From contig JAAFJE010000021.1 of assembly GCA_013298025.1 (NCBI GenBank), positions 1 to 64,000 on the forward strand: DNA of 64,000 bases, written 5' to 3'. This document shows positions 26,701-34,715 of this stretch, in pieces. The translations under genes were made by a program, and so were the position numbers. Below the pieces are notes generated by a model, which ran no database searches, was not told where the DNA came from, and worked only from the letters and a program-made list of their open reading frames with translations. The DNA is from Cytophagales bacterium. Its GTDB lineage: Bacteria > Bacteroidota > Bacteroidia > Cytophagales > Spirosomataceae. Position 1 is the stretch's first letter, and the number at the start of each line of letters is the position of its first letter.

Positions 26701-29327
26701 AAATTGCCATTGCTTTCGACAAGCCCAAATACCAAGTAGGCGACGAAGTGCAGGTTTTACTCAAAACACCTTTTGCAGGTAAGGTTTTAGTGACCATCGA
26801 AAGAGATAAAGTATTAGAATATCGTTATGTAGAAACCGATAAAAAATCGGCAAGTTTTAGTTTTAAAGTCGAAGCAGCACACTTACCCAATGTTTTTGTA
26901 TCGGCAACGCTCATTCGACCTATGGACGATTCGAACTTGCCCCTAACCGTTGCACATGGCTTTGCTCCCGTATTGGTCGAAGACCCCGATACACAACTGC
27001 CCATTACCATTACGGCGGCCGAACGTTCGAGAGCCAAAACCAAACAAACCATACATGTGCACGCCAAGCCTCATTCCGAACTTACCATTGCCGTGGTTGA
27101 CGAAGGAATTTTACAATTAAAAAACTTCAAAACACCAGACCCTTACGCCTTTTTTTACCAAAAACGAGCTTTAGAAACCAAAAGCTTCGACTTGTATCCA
27201 TTCTTATTACCCGAAATAGCCCTACAAACGCATAGCAGCATTGGGGGCGATGGCTACGACCTCGAAAAACGTGTAAATCCACTGACCAATGGCAGGGTCA
27301 ACCTCATGGCCATTTGGGCAGGCAAGGTAAGCACCGATGGCAGTGGCGATGCCGATTTTAGTTTTGCCATTCCTGAATTTTCTGGCGATTTAAGAATTAT
27401 GGTAGTTGGTTACAAAGACAAAGCCTTTGGTAGTGCCACAAAAAACATGAAAGTAGCCGACCCCTTGGTGATTAGTACGGCATTGCCTCGCTTTGCTAGT
27501 CCCAACGACGAGCTAAATATGCCTGTCAATATCACCAATACCACCAATAAAGGCACTTGGGTACAAGCCTCGGTACAGGCAACTGGAGCTTTGCAAGCAG
27601 CAGGCAGTACCCAGCAAAAGCTTTTCCTAGCTCCGTCCAAGGAAGGAAGGCTTTATTTTACGGTAAAAGCCAGCAATAAAGTAGGTCTTGGCAAAGTGCT
27701 GGTACACGTACAAGGACACCAAGAGAAATTTAGCGAGAACATCGAGTTGAGTGTAAGACCAAGCAGTTCGCTGCAAAAGACAAGCAGTGCAGGCGTTATT
27801 ACGGGCAATCAGGTGGTGCAAATTCCGTATTTGGGTAGCAATTTTATTCCTAGTAGCGTCAAAACAAGCTTTACGCTCAGTAAATCGCCTATGGTACAAT
27901 TTTTGGGAAAATACCAAGATTTGGTCGGATACCCGTATGGTTGCATCGAACAAACGGTTTCAAAAGCTTTTCCACAATTGTACTTTAAAGCCTTGCATCA
28001 GCTTGCCCAAGGCACAAAACCCGTGTTGGCAACAGGCTACAACGAGCGAAACCCCAACGCCAATGTTTTAGAAGCCATCCGTACCATTCAAAACCGACAA
28101 CTTCCTTCGGGTGCTATGGCTTACTGGGCTGGCGGCGACCAAGAAAGTTGGTGGGGGTCGGTGTTTGCTTGTCATTTTTTGTTGGAAGCTCAAAAGGCAA
28201 ACTTTGAAGTGAATGCCACTACATTGGGCCGATTGTTGGAATACATTTATAGCCGTTCCAACAAAAAAGAAACACAATCGGAAGTCGTAACCGAACCCGA
28301 CCTTGGCAGTACAACCCAACAAATTGCCAGTCGTGAGAATATTTATGGTTTATACGTTTTGGCACTAGCGGGCAAACCCAACCGAGCCGTCATGAACTAT
28401 TACAAATCGAACCCTGCCTTATTGCCTTTAGACGAAAAATACTTACTGGCATCGGCGTATGCCGCCATAGGCGACCCCAAAAGTCAGCATAGCTTATTGC
28501 CAACACAGTATATCTTGGTAAATTCGGCAAGAGAAACGGGCGGAAGTTTTCATTCGCCTATTCGTGGTTTGGCACTCACCTTGCATACTTTGATTGAAAC
28601 CGACCCTCAAAATTTACAAATACCTAGTTTGGCTCGTTTGCTTTCGGAACAACTCAAATCCCAAACATGGCTCTCGACGCAAGAGGAAGTTTTTAGCTTT
28701 TTAGCATTAGGAAAAATCGCACAACAAGCGGCACAAACCAACATGAGTGCCAAGCTACAAAGTGGCAAACAGCAAAAAACATTCAACGGCACCGACTTGG
28801 TAGCAACCGATTTCCGTCAAGCCATCAGCGTACAAGCACAAGGCAAGGGAAGCCTATATTATTTCTACCAAGCCGAAGGGTTACTAGCACAAGGCAATGC
28901 TCCCGAAGAAGACCATTACTTACAAGTACGCCGCAGCTATTTCGACCGCAATGGTAGAGCTATTACAGGAAATACCTTCAAACAAAACCAATTGATTGTC
29001 GTGAAAATTTCACTCAACAGCAGTGTAGTGGCCGAAAACATCGTTGTCACCGATATGCTCCCCGCAGGATTCGAGATAGAGAATCCAAGGCTCAGTGCCG
29101 AGCGAGACCTTTCATGGGCCAAAGATATGAGCGTTCCTAAGCATTTCGACATACGAGATGACAGAATCAATTTCTTTACCGATTGCAGTGGGCAAAGCCA
29201 AGCCTTTTATTACTTGGTACGTGTGGTATCGAAAGGCAAATTTACCCGTGGGGCTGTGAGTGCCGATGCCATGTACAACGGCGAGCTACGTAGCTACAAC
29301 GGAGCTGGACAAATCATTGTTGAATAA
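23781..29327 (+). CDS. Alpha-2-macroglobulin family lipoprotein with intact thioester
   Basis: The 1848-residue protein starts with a signal peptide ending in a cysteine cluster (LCSSC, Cys25), so it is probably a lipoprotein facing the periplasm. Successive macroglobulin beta domains fill residues 40-1100, with the bait-region zone near RPGETIQVHGIVRTQ and onward. The thioester site CIEQ is intact at Cys1388-Gln1391 in YPYGCIEQTVSKAFPQLYF, inside an alpha-alpha toroid domain; a C-terminal beta domain follows. Bacterial homologues trap proteases that attack the cell wall zone. They usually sit beside pbpC (penicillin-binding protein 1C); here pbpC is absent. Confidence 0.92.
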   Translation: MNRKISLLCSLVLCIAMACYLCSSCARWGGVRVISTNFEDEINENQNLVFTFSKDLVSIGELNTWYSGDYIQFSPKVEGKFKWTAPNELVFSPTVGFDPATKYTAELSKLLVSSAKEKYAISDEAIQFHTPFLNLKKIESFWSKPKNAAVQPVLSLHFNYPVNPQELTQLLKISDANEHPYTFQIVQSTLASVIFVRVQGVESSTESLHCHIEKGLTLPATNHKLSENLDQEITLHDANTLEVLAVDNGFEQNQGVIKVTFSQSLQAENIQKAYKILLDEDTQQNQQTEEDEEIVVSPEVSYDSLGNVIPQTVQPPKPSTNYATELSTKTEVQENTLIIHGAFNEADKYILSLNSTLTSTLGINLAEPVEKDLFFGDMPASIGFMNKRATYLTSKGHKNIAVNIVNVPKVNVKIAKIYENNILNFIRQNRYEDYNYDESAPSLLPKTFVYYEDESGMYSDVIVEKTVETSNLPEAQGVKALNLSLPDQNNLRGIYLVNIHSTDQYYLNATKLVSISDIGLITKQADDELWVFANSIKTTEALPEVEVSLISSNNQTILTQKTNGNGIAVFKNFNKTGFKVALITAHNEQDFNYLYLEDTAVETSRFEVDGKRNNTTGLDAFLYGDRDIYRPGETIQVHGIVRTQQWDNAENIPVKLRLLQPNGKEYQSFLLKTNEQGAIDLSIPTDRAAVTGTYVLELLNGNDVLLNTRNVAIEEFMPDRIKVDTQTDKPFYLNGERIQMNAIAQNLFGPPASNRNYEMELRLGKKAFIAKNYPQYVFDIQENTHFESVVRQGTTNDQGLAREQFIIPATYTNMGVLEGKIYVTVFDETGRPVNRLKKLDIYTQPVFYGIGLNDSYVATNAPMNIPLIALNKDEQLVNTQAQIEIIRFDYQTVIERNSDHSVKYSSKKQSKIVLNRLVTFKQGKADINYAPPISGEYEIRVHRVGSTSWTARSFYAYSWGNTTNSSFEVDTEGKIAIAFDKPKYQVGDEVQVLLKTPFAGKVLVTIERDKVLEYRYVETDKKSASFSFKVEAAHLPNVFVSATLIRPMDDSNLPLTVAHGFAPVLVEDPDTQLPITITAAERSRAKTKQTIHVHAKPHSELTIAVVDEGILQLKNFKTPDPYAFFYQKRALETKSFDLYPFLLPEIALQTHSSIGGDGYDLEKRVNPLTNGRVNLMAIWAGKVSTDGSGDADFSFAIPEFSGDLRIMVVGYKDKAFGSATKNMKVADPLVISTALPRFASPNDELNMPVNITNTTNKGTWVQASVQATGALQAAGSTQQKLFLAPSKEGRLYFTVKASNKVGLGKVLVHVQGHQEKFSENIELSVRPSSSLQKTSSAGVITGNQVVQIPYLGSNFIPSSVKTSFTLSKSPMVQFLGKYQDLVGYPYGCIEQTVSKAFPQLYFKALHQLAQGTKPVLATGYNERNPNANVLEAIRTIQNRQLPSGAMAYWAGGDQESWWGSVFACHFLLEAQKANFEVNATTLGRLLEYIYSRSNKKETQSEVVTEPDLGSTTQQIASRENIYGLYVLALAGKPNRAVMNYYKSNPALLPLDEKYLLASAYAAIGDPKSQHSLLPTQYILVNSARETGGSFHSPIRGLALTLHTLIETDPQNLQIPSLARLLSEQLKSQTWLSTQEEVFSFLALGKIAQQAAQTNMSAKLQSGKQQKTFNGTDLVATDFRQAISVQAQGKGSLYYFYQAEGLLAQGNAPEEDHYLQVRRSYFDRNGRAITGNTFKQNQLIVVKISLNSSVVAENIVVTDMLPAGFEIENPRLSAERDLSWAKDMSVPKHFDIRDDRINFFTDCSGQSQAFYYLVRVVSKGKFTRGAVSADAMYNGELRSYNGAGQIIVE

Positions 29328-29341
29328 TTCCCTTTAAAACA

Positions 29342-29376
29342 AAAACCACGGTACAGAGGCTCGTACCGTGGTTTTT
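29342..29376. terminator. Bidirectional terminator after the macroglobulin gene
   Basis: Perfect 13-bp stem AAAACCACGGTAC / GTACCGTGGTTTT, 8-nt loop, T-run on both strands. It lies between convergent macroglobulin and mscS genes. Confidence 0.88.
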
Positions 29377-29396
29377 TAATGAAAACAAATAACATT

Positions 29397-30227
29397 TTAT
29401 ACTACTTTAACCGCCATCACAGGGTCGGGAAAAGCAATGCCGTGGGCATCAAATTGCTTTTTCACGTGTTCGTACATAAAGTATTGTACCCGGTCTATTT
29501 CTGCGGCATGAATCCAGAGTTTTACGGCAAAAGTAATAGCCGTATCTTTCAGTCCAATCACCACAATTTCATGTTTTCTATCGTCTAGTACGTGTGGGTT
29601 TTGAGCTATTACTTCTTCGATACACGCCCTCGTTTTATCAATGTCGGCGGTTATATCTATTTCAAAACGCATATCCACCCGAATAATCCCTTTGCGAGAA
29701 ATGTTTTCCACAGCCGATGTGGATAAGTTACCGTTGGGCAATACAATGGTTCGGTGACTTGTGGTGAGTAAAATGGTATTAAAAATCTGAATAGACTCTA
29801 CATAACCCGTAAACCCATGCACACTAATCAACTCTCCTACCCTAAACGGCTTGAACACCAAAATCAGCACGCCACCAGCAAAGTTCGATAAGCTTCCTTG
29901 CAAAGCCAAGCCAATAGCCAAGCCCGCTGCACCCAAGGCAGCAATAAACGAAGAGGTTTCTACGCCTAATACCCCTGCACAACTCAGCACGAGCATAATA
30001 TTGAGTGCTGCACGCACCAATGATACCAAAAAAGGCTGTACATCGGTATCAATATGTTCGAGCTTCATTCTCGAATTCATGATAGCAATAATCTTTTTAA
30101 TGGCCAAACGCCCTATCAGAAACAGGATGATTGCCATTAAAATTCTCAGACTATACTGTGTAACGGTGGGCAGTACTTTCTCTTGAAAAGCCTCCCAATA
30201 ACTGCTGTTGATATAGATGAACTTCAT
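29397..30227 (-). CDS. mscS: Small-conductance mechanosensitive channel, MscS family
   Basis: MscS channels open under membrane tension and release solutes during hypo-osmotic shock. The 276-residue product has three membrane helices and the pore-lining TM3 pattern GAAGLAIGLALQGSLSNFAGGVLIL, given here only as family evidence around residues 95-115, then the beta domain with VLPNGNLST and the mixed C-terminal domain. The ATG at 30227 is used; a TTG at 30257 lies inside the nusG terminator hairpin and is unlikely. It follows the nusG unit on the same strand but is separated from it by that terminator. Confidence 0.9.
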   Translation of the reverse strand: MKFIYINSSYWEAFQEKVLPTVTQYSLRILMAIILFLIGRLAIKKIIAIMNSRMKLEHIDTDVQPFLVSLVRAALNIMLVLSCAGVLGVETSSFIAALGAAGLAIGLALQGSLSNFAGGVLILVFKPFRVGELISVHGFTGYVESIQIFNTILLTTSHRTIVLPNGNLSTSAVENISRKGIIRVDMRFEIDITADIDKTRACIEEVIAQNPHVLDDRKHEIVVIGLKDTAITFAVKLWIHAAEIDRVQYFMYEHVKKQFDAHGIAFPDPVMAVKVV

Positions 30228-30237
30228 ATAAATAAAA

Positions 30238-30265
30238 AAGCGTCTTTGAGTAAACAAAGACGCTT
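30238..30265 (-). terminator. Terminator of the secE-nusG unit
   Basis: Perfect 11-bp stem AAGCGTCTTTG / CAAAGACGCTT with a 6-nt loop, followed on the minus strand by TTTTATT. It lies 17 bp past the nusG stop and 11 bp before the mscS ATG. Confidence 0.8.
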
Positions 30266-30282
30266 AATGCTAGGGTTGAATA

Positions 30283-30834
30283 TTATTTTTCTACCTGAGA
30301 GTAGTTGAGTTCGACTGGTGTATTTCGACCAAAAATCTTAACCATGACATTAAGTTTCTTTTTATCATCGAAAATTTCTTCGACAGTACCTTCAAACGAC
30401 GAGAATGGTCCATCTATTACCTTAATCGTTTCGCCTTTAGTAAACGTGATAGCAGCAACCTCTTCAATCGGTGCAACCTCATCTATTTTACCTAAGATAC
30501 GCTTAATTTCGCCAGCACGCAAGGGAATAGGGGTTTTCGTAGTTTTACCATCATTCCAGCTCAAAAAGCCAATTACACCTGGCATAGAAGTAATGATGTG
30601 CGATACTTCACCATATTTAATATCGGCTTCGACGAAAACATAACCAGGAAAGAGGGTTTTCTCACGCACGATTTTTTTGCCGTTCCGAAGTTCATAAATT
30701 TTTTCAGTAGGTAAAATCACTTGCGGTACATATTCATTAAGCCCTTGACGCGTTACTTCTGCCTCAAGATAGCTTTTTATTTTCTTCTCCTGTCCTGAAA
30801 CAGCCCTCAGAACATACCAATTAGTTTCTGCCAT
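30283..30834 (-). CDS. nusG: Transcription termination/antitermination factor NusG
   Basis: NusG binds the RNA polymerase clamp and links it to Rho or to ribosomal protein S10. The 183-residue protein has the NGN domain at the start (NWYVLRAVSGQEKKIKSYLE, FPGYVFVEADI, VIGFLSWN) and a KOW domain near residue 130 (GETIKVIDGPFSSFEGTVEEI). It lies 48 bp after secE in the usual order. In most bacteria rplK follows; here a terminator and mscS do. Confidence 0.97.
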   Translation of the reverse strand: MAETNWYVLRAVSGQEKKIKSYLEAEVTRQGLNEYVPQVILPTEKIYELRNGKKIVREKTLFPGYVFVEADIKYGEVSHIITSMPGVIGFLSWNDGKTTKTPIPLRAGEIKRILGKIDEVAPIEEVAAITFTKGETIKVIDGPFSSFEGTVEEIFDDKKKLNVMVKIFGRNTPVELNYSQVEK

Positions 30835-30882
30835 TTTATTAACAATTCAAGGAGGAAAAGTAGTTTTTCCTCAATTCAATGA

Positions 30883-31065
30883 TTAATAGAACAATTCAAG
30901 ACCAGTTTTGAAAACAAGGTCGATGAGTCCTACTAACAAAGCAAAAATTAAAGATGCAACCAATACCAAGGTAGAGCTTGCTTGTAACTCTGCGTATTTT
31001 GGCCACGTCACATTTTCTGTAACTTCTGCCCAAGAGTCTTTTACCAGTTGGGTTAATTTGTTCAT
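30883..31065 (-). CDS. secE: Preprotein translocase subunit SecE
   Basis: This 60-residue protein is the short one-helix form of SecE, which clamps SecY in the translocon. It shows the amphipathic helix DSWAEVTENVTWPKYAELQ with the conserved TWP phrase and one membrane helix (about residues 32-55). It is flanked by tRNA-Trp and nusG, the conserved setting for secE. Confidence 0.95.
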   Translation of the reverse strand: MNKLTQLVKDSWAEVTENVTWPKYAELQASSTLVLVASLIFALLVGLIDLVFKTGLELFY

Positions 31066-31198
31066 GCGATTTGTGAAAAATATAATGTCTGTTTATGCAA
31101 TCCTGTATAAACTTCAAAGTTCCGAATTTTTGGCGTTAAAATCAAAGTTAATTAAAATTAACTTTAGATTTAAAACCAAATACTCGGAACTTCCTTTG

Positions 31199-31269
31199 CA
31201 CGGGCACCAGGACTCGAACCCAGACCGAAGGTTTTGGAGACCTCTGTACTACCTTTATACTATGCCCGT
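31199..31269 (-). tRNA. tRNA-Trp (anticodon CCA)
   Basis: On the minus strand ACGGGCA (5') pairs with TGCCCGT (3'), the T arm carries GGTTCGAGTCC, and the anticodon loop reads CTCCAAA with CCA. Discriminator G; the 3' CCA is not encoded. It sits between tuf and secE, as in many bacteria. Confidence 0.95.
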
Positions 31270-31430
31270 TTGTTATTGGAATGCAAATTTAGCTTTTTGT
31301 TTTAAAATATCCAAGTAAATGACTACACTTTCTTAAAAAAACGCCACTTTTCTTTACTTAGCTCTTATAAAGTACTGTGTCACAAAGCCTTGTAAGAAGT
31401 ATTTTTTTTGAAAAAATAAGCGAAAAAGCA

Positions 31431-31460
31431 AAAAGGCATTGTCTTTCGACAATGCCTTTT
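31431..31460 (-). terminator. Hairpin terminator after tuf
   Basis: Perfect 13-bp stem AAAAGGCATTGTC / GACAATGCCTTTT with a 4-nt loop, 20 bp past the tuf stop. T residues flank it on both strands. tRNA-Trp, secE and nusG lie beyond and may be expressed by read-through. Confidence 0.8.
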
Positions 31461-31480
31461 TTATATGGTTAATCTTAGGA

Positions 31481-32668
31481 TTAGTCTAAGATTTCAGTTA
31501 CCTGACCAGCACCTACTGTACGACCACCTTCACGGATAGCGAAACGAAGACCTTTATCCATCGCAACTTTGTTCAACAAAGTAACTTCGATAGTCAAGTT
31601 ATCACCAGGCATACACATTTCTACTCCTTCTGGCAACTTGATTTCTCCAGTTACGTCAGTTGTACGGAAGTAGAATTGAGGACGGTATTTGTTGAAGAAT
31701 GGCGTGTGACGACCACCTTCTTCTTTAGACAAGATATACACCTCAGCTTTGAATTTAGAGTGAGGCTTCACAGAACCTGGCTTACAAATAACCATACCAC
31801 GACGGATAGATTCTTTGTCGATACCACGCAACAACAAACCTACGTTGTCACCAGCTTCACCACGGTCAAGGATTTTACGGAACATTTCAACCCCTGTTAC
31901 AGTAGATTTCAAGTTCTCAGCACCCATACCTAAGATTTCAACAGGATCACCAGAGTTGATAACACCAGTTTCGATACGACCTGTAGCTACAGTACCACGA
32001 CCAGTGATAGAGAACACGTCTTCGATTGGCATCAAGAAAGGCTTATCAACGTCACGTTTTGGAAGTGGAATCCAGCTATCAACAGCATCCATCAACGCTT
32101 CGATAGTAGCAACCCATTTAGGCTCACCGTTCAAACCACCCAAAGCAGAACCTTGGATTACAGGGATGTTATCGCCATCAAATTCATAGAATGACAACAA
32201 CTCACGGATTTCCATTTCAACAAGTTCCAACAATTCTGGGTCATCCACCATGTCAACTTTGTTCATGAACACCACTAATTGAGGTACACCTACCTGGCGA
32301 GACAAAAGGATGTGCTCACGAGTTTGAGGCATTGGACCGTCAGTTGCAGCAACCACGATGATAGCACCGTCCATCTGAGCAGCACCAGTTACCATGTTTT
32401 TAACGTAGTCGGCGTGACCAGGACAGTCAACGTGAGCATAGTGACGGTTTGCAGTTGAATATTCTACGTGCGCTGTATTGATAGTGATACCACGCTCTTT
32501 TTCTTCAGGAGCTGAGTCAATTGCAGAGAAATCTTTCTTTTCAGCAAGTCCTTTTTCTGACAACACCTTAGTGATGGCAGCAGTCAAAGTAGTTTTACCG
32601 TGGTCAACGTGACCGATTGTACCGATATTTACGTGAGGTTTACTACGGTCAAAATTCTCTTTTGCCAT
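31481..32668 (-). CDS. tuf: Translation elongation factor Tu
   Basis: EF-Tu carries aminoacyl-tRNA to the ribosome with GTP. The 395-residue protein has all G motifs: [10 protein letters not shown] near residue 19, the switch region [32 protein letters not shown] and GSALGG, plus the C-terminal domains ending [11 protein letters not shown]. Codon use is visibly biased compared with neighbours, as expected for a very highly expressed gene. It is preceded by three tRNA genes in the order Tyr-Gly-Thr. Confidence 0.99.
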   Translation of the reverse strand: MAKENFDRSKPHVNIGTIGHVDHGKTTLTAAITKVLSEKGLAEKKDFSAIDSAPEEKERGITINTAHVEYSTANRHYAHVDCPGHADYVKNMVTGAAQMDGAIIVVAATDGPMPQTREHILLSRQVGVPQLVVFMNKVDMVDDPELLELVEMEIRELLSFYEFDGDNIPVIQGSALGGLNGEPKWVATIEALMDAVDSWIPLPKRDVDKPFLMPIEDVFSITGRGTVATGRIETGVINSGDPVEILGMGAENLKSTVTGVEMFRKILDRGEAGDNVGLLLRGIDKESIRRGMVICKPGSVKPHSKFKAEVYILSKEEGGRHTPFFNKYRPQFYFRTTDVTGEIKLPEGVEMCMPGDNLTIEVTLLNKVAMDKGLRFAIREGGRTVGAGQVTEILD

Positions 32669-32790
32669 GATTATTTAGTTCTTAATTAGTTTTATAAAAA
32701 GAATGAAAAAATTGATACCTTTCAACTTCCAACAACCAAAGATAAAAGATACTTGAAAGCTCCTGTTTAACTAATCGTTGTTTTGAATGG

Positions 32791-32862
<72 letters not shown>

Positions 32863-32904
32863 TTGCTGTGTTATTAAAACTCAAGTGCCTAACAAACAGA
32901 AATG

Positions 32905-32964
32905 GTTAATCGTTAATCGCTAATTCGCTAAACCATTAACTATTAACTATTAACAATCAACCAT
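32905..32964. repeat. Low-complexity TTAATCG / TTAACTA repeat between tRNA genes
   Basis: Short tandem words (GTTAATCGTTAATCGCTAAT, then ATTAACTATTAACTATTAAC) and their complements fill the spacer between tRNA-Thr and tRNA-Gly. It resembles in style, but not in exact words, the ATTGTGAATTAGTGA repeats elsewhere in the window. Confidence 0.5.
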
Positions 32965-32978
32965 CTAAAATTTGTCTG

Positions 32979-33051
32979 AGCGGGAGACGGGGCTCGAACC
33001 CGCCACCTATAGCTTGGAAGGCTATCGCTCTACCAAATGAGCTACTCCCGC
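32979..33051 (-). tRNA. tRNA-Gly (anticodon TCC)
   Basis: Minus strand GCGGGAG pairs with CTCCCGC; anticodon stem ATAGC/GCTAT around loop CTTCCAA; T arm GCGGGTTCGAGCCCCGT. Discriminator T, CCA not encoded. Confidence 0.96.
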
Positions 33052-33110
33052 TTGCGTAATAATTGGTAATTTCACAAACTGCAAAGTGTCTTTTGTTAGC
33101 AATTTGATTG

Positions 33111-33193
33111 TGGGGACAGATGGATTCGAACCACCGAAGACATAAGTCAGCAGATTTACAGTCTGCCCCATTTGGCCACTCTGGTATATCCCC
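33111..33193 (-). tRNA. tRNA-Tyr (anticodon GTA)
   Basis: Minus strand GGGGATA pairs with TGTCCCC (one G-T pair); anticodon stem CAGAC..GTCTG type around loop TGTAAAT; a long variable arm (GCTGACTTATGTCTTC) marks it as class II, giving 83 nt. Discriminator A. First gene of the tRNA-tuf unit. Confidence 0.96.
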
Positions 33194-33243
33194 TTTTCTT
33201 TACGTTTTACTGCTTTCTTTTAGCGTTCTCGTGAAAGAGTGTG

Positions 33244-33273
33244 CAAAAGTATATAGATTTCTGATAATGTCAA
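33244..33273 (-). promoter_or_regulatory. Strong promoter of the tRNA-Tyr/Gly/Thr-tuf unit
   Basis: On the minus strand TTG (33273-33271), exactly 19 nt, then TACTTTTG (33251-33244): an exact TTG-N19-TAnnTTTG Bacteroidota promoter. Transcription should begin about 40-45 nt before tRNA-Tyr. Confidence 0.85.
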
Positions 33274-33362
33274 AACATAATTCAAAAAAAATTTCAAATA
33301 TTTTTCTTCACTTCTCCCCAAATTCCTTGTATTAACGCCCTTATGCTTCTCTTATAAAACTG

Positions 33363-33413
33363 AAAATCAAAGGCTAACAAGTACACTTAGGAAACTCATT
33401 AGCCTTTGATTTT
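33363..33413. terminator. Terminator after the beta-barrel gene
   Basis: Perfect 15-bp stem AAAATCAAAGGCTAA / TTAGCCTTTGATTTT with a 21-nt loop, 25 bp past the stop of the minus-strand barrel gene, T-rich on both strands. Confidence 0.8.
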
Positions 33414-33437
33414 TTTCAAAAATATTTTTAAAAAAAC

Positions 33438-34625
33438 TTATAGTCTTATCCCAAAACTAATCCCTCCCACTTTCGGGCCTCTGCCATCTTGGAAAAGATT
33501 GGTAAGGTCATAATTGAGAAATAAATCAGGAAAATCTTTCAAACCCAACTCAAAAGCCAATCCATAACGCAAGTTATTGAGGTAAAAACTGCTATGGTTC
33601 CAACGTTTTTCGCCACTGTTTTCTTCCTTGGTTTTGGTGTAGCTGTCGAGGCGATAGCCCACATAGCCACCCAAACCCACATAAGTTACGGTTGATTTTT
33701 TGCCAAAAGCGACATAAGGCATAAAAGGCACATTGATATAGGCAATTGTCAATTTGTTTCGGCTCAAATCAACAGGCTGTCCATTTTTATCAACATAATC
33801 TTTAAATTCAATGGCATTTGCTCCTTTGTCAATGTAACGATTGTTTTCAAACATAAAGTTATACCAAGAGAACTCCAAGCCATAGCTCATTTTTAAGGCA
33901 GCTTTTGCTCCTTTACTGAGGTAAGAGCTGCGTGTCCAGCCAAAACCAAAGTATCTTGCCCCTAATGGACTCAACTCAAAGTCTTTGGTGTTATACGCCC
34001 CACCGATATTATTTGTATTCGAGAAGGCATTTAGTCCAAAGTAAATATTAAAACCTGTGCGAGAGCCATAGCTATCTCTGCGATTTTTGACCTTGGTGGT
34101 ATCGCGCCATACCACTTTGGTTTCTTCCGAGCCATCTTTTACTACTACGCCATTCCAATCTACGTGTACTTCGTCGTTGCCATCTTTCACGTGTACACCT
34201 TTCAAGCCTATTTGTACATTTTGGCGATTGTTAGAGCTATTGCTGCTGCTCGACGAAGCACTATTACTGAAGCGATAGCTATTTGTCGAAACCCCTTGTG
34301 CCTTGATAGCCACGTTGATACTTTTTTGGTTTTGAGTAATCACCAACACGGTATCTTTGGTCATGTCGCTATTCACAATGCGGCGAATGCCCTTCCAAGT
34401 TTCGTCGTCGAGTTGCATTCCATTTTTTTGGAATAACTGTTGTAAATCTTCTCGCAAGCTTACATTGGTACTTTTGCCATCAATAATCGTTTGGTTGCGT
34501 TTGTCGATTTTTATGATAGTAGAATCAGCTTCTTGATGTTTGGCGTAACTTACTAAAGTAAACAAGTACAAAAATGTAGTAATCAAAGCAATACGCCATT
34601 GTTGTTGTGTGGTTATTGTCTCCAT
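33438..34625 (-). CDS. Outer-membrane beta-barrel protein of an ECF sigma operon
   Basis: The 395-residue product has an N-terminal hydrophobic export segment (about residues 11-28), a periplasmic region of ~110 residues that ends in a Ser/Asn-rich linker (about residues 122-135), then repeated VHVKDGNDEVHVDWNGVVV-like strands and a C-terminal barrel (about 190-395) of alternating aromatic strands ending in GISFGIRL, with a terminal hydrophobic residue typical of barrels. The function is unknown. It is the last of three same-strand genes after an ECF sigma factor and an anti-sigma-like protein, so it may be a target or a sensor of that system. Confidence 0.65.
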   Translation of the reverse strand: METITTQQQWRIALITTFLYLFTLVSYAKHQEADSTIIKIDKRNQTIIDGKSTNVSLREDLQQLFQKNGMQLDDETWKGIRRIVNSDMTKDTVLVITQNQKSINVAIKAQGVSTNSYRFSNSASSSSSNSSNNRQNVQIGLKGVHVKDGNDEVHVDWNGVVVKDGSEETKVVWRDTTKVKNRRDSYGSRTGFNIYFGLNAFSNTNNIGGAYNTKDFELSPLGARYFGFGWTRSSYLSKGAKAALKMSYGLEFSWYNFMFENNRYIDKGANAIEFKDYVDKNGQPVDLSRNKLTIAYINVPFMPYVAFGKKSTVTYVGLGGYVGYRLDSYTKTKEENSGEKRWNHSSFYLNNLRYGLAFELGLKDFPDLFLNYDLTNLFQDGRGPKVGGISFGIRL

Positions 34626-34715
34626 GACTTTATAAGGATTAACCTCGTTTAGAATGTTCTCTTTTTATATAAGCAAGATGCAGGGCTAAACCTAGAGGTT
34701 GCATCTTTTATAAAA

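Noticed and set aside
32905-32964. CRISPR-like array between tRNA genes
   Set aside because: The repeated words are 7-9 bp tandem units without spacers of constant length, and no cas gene is present.
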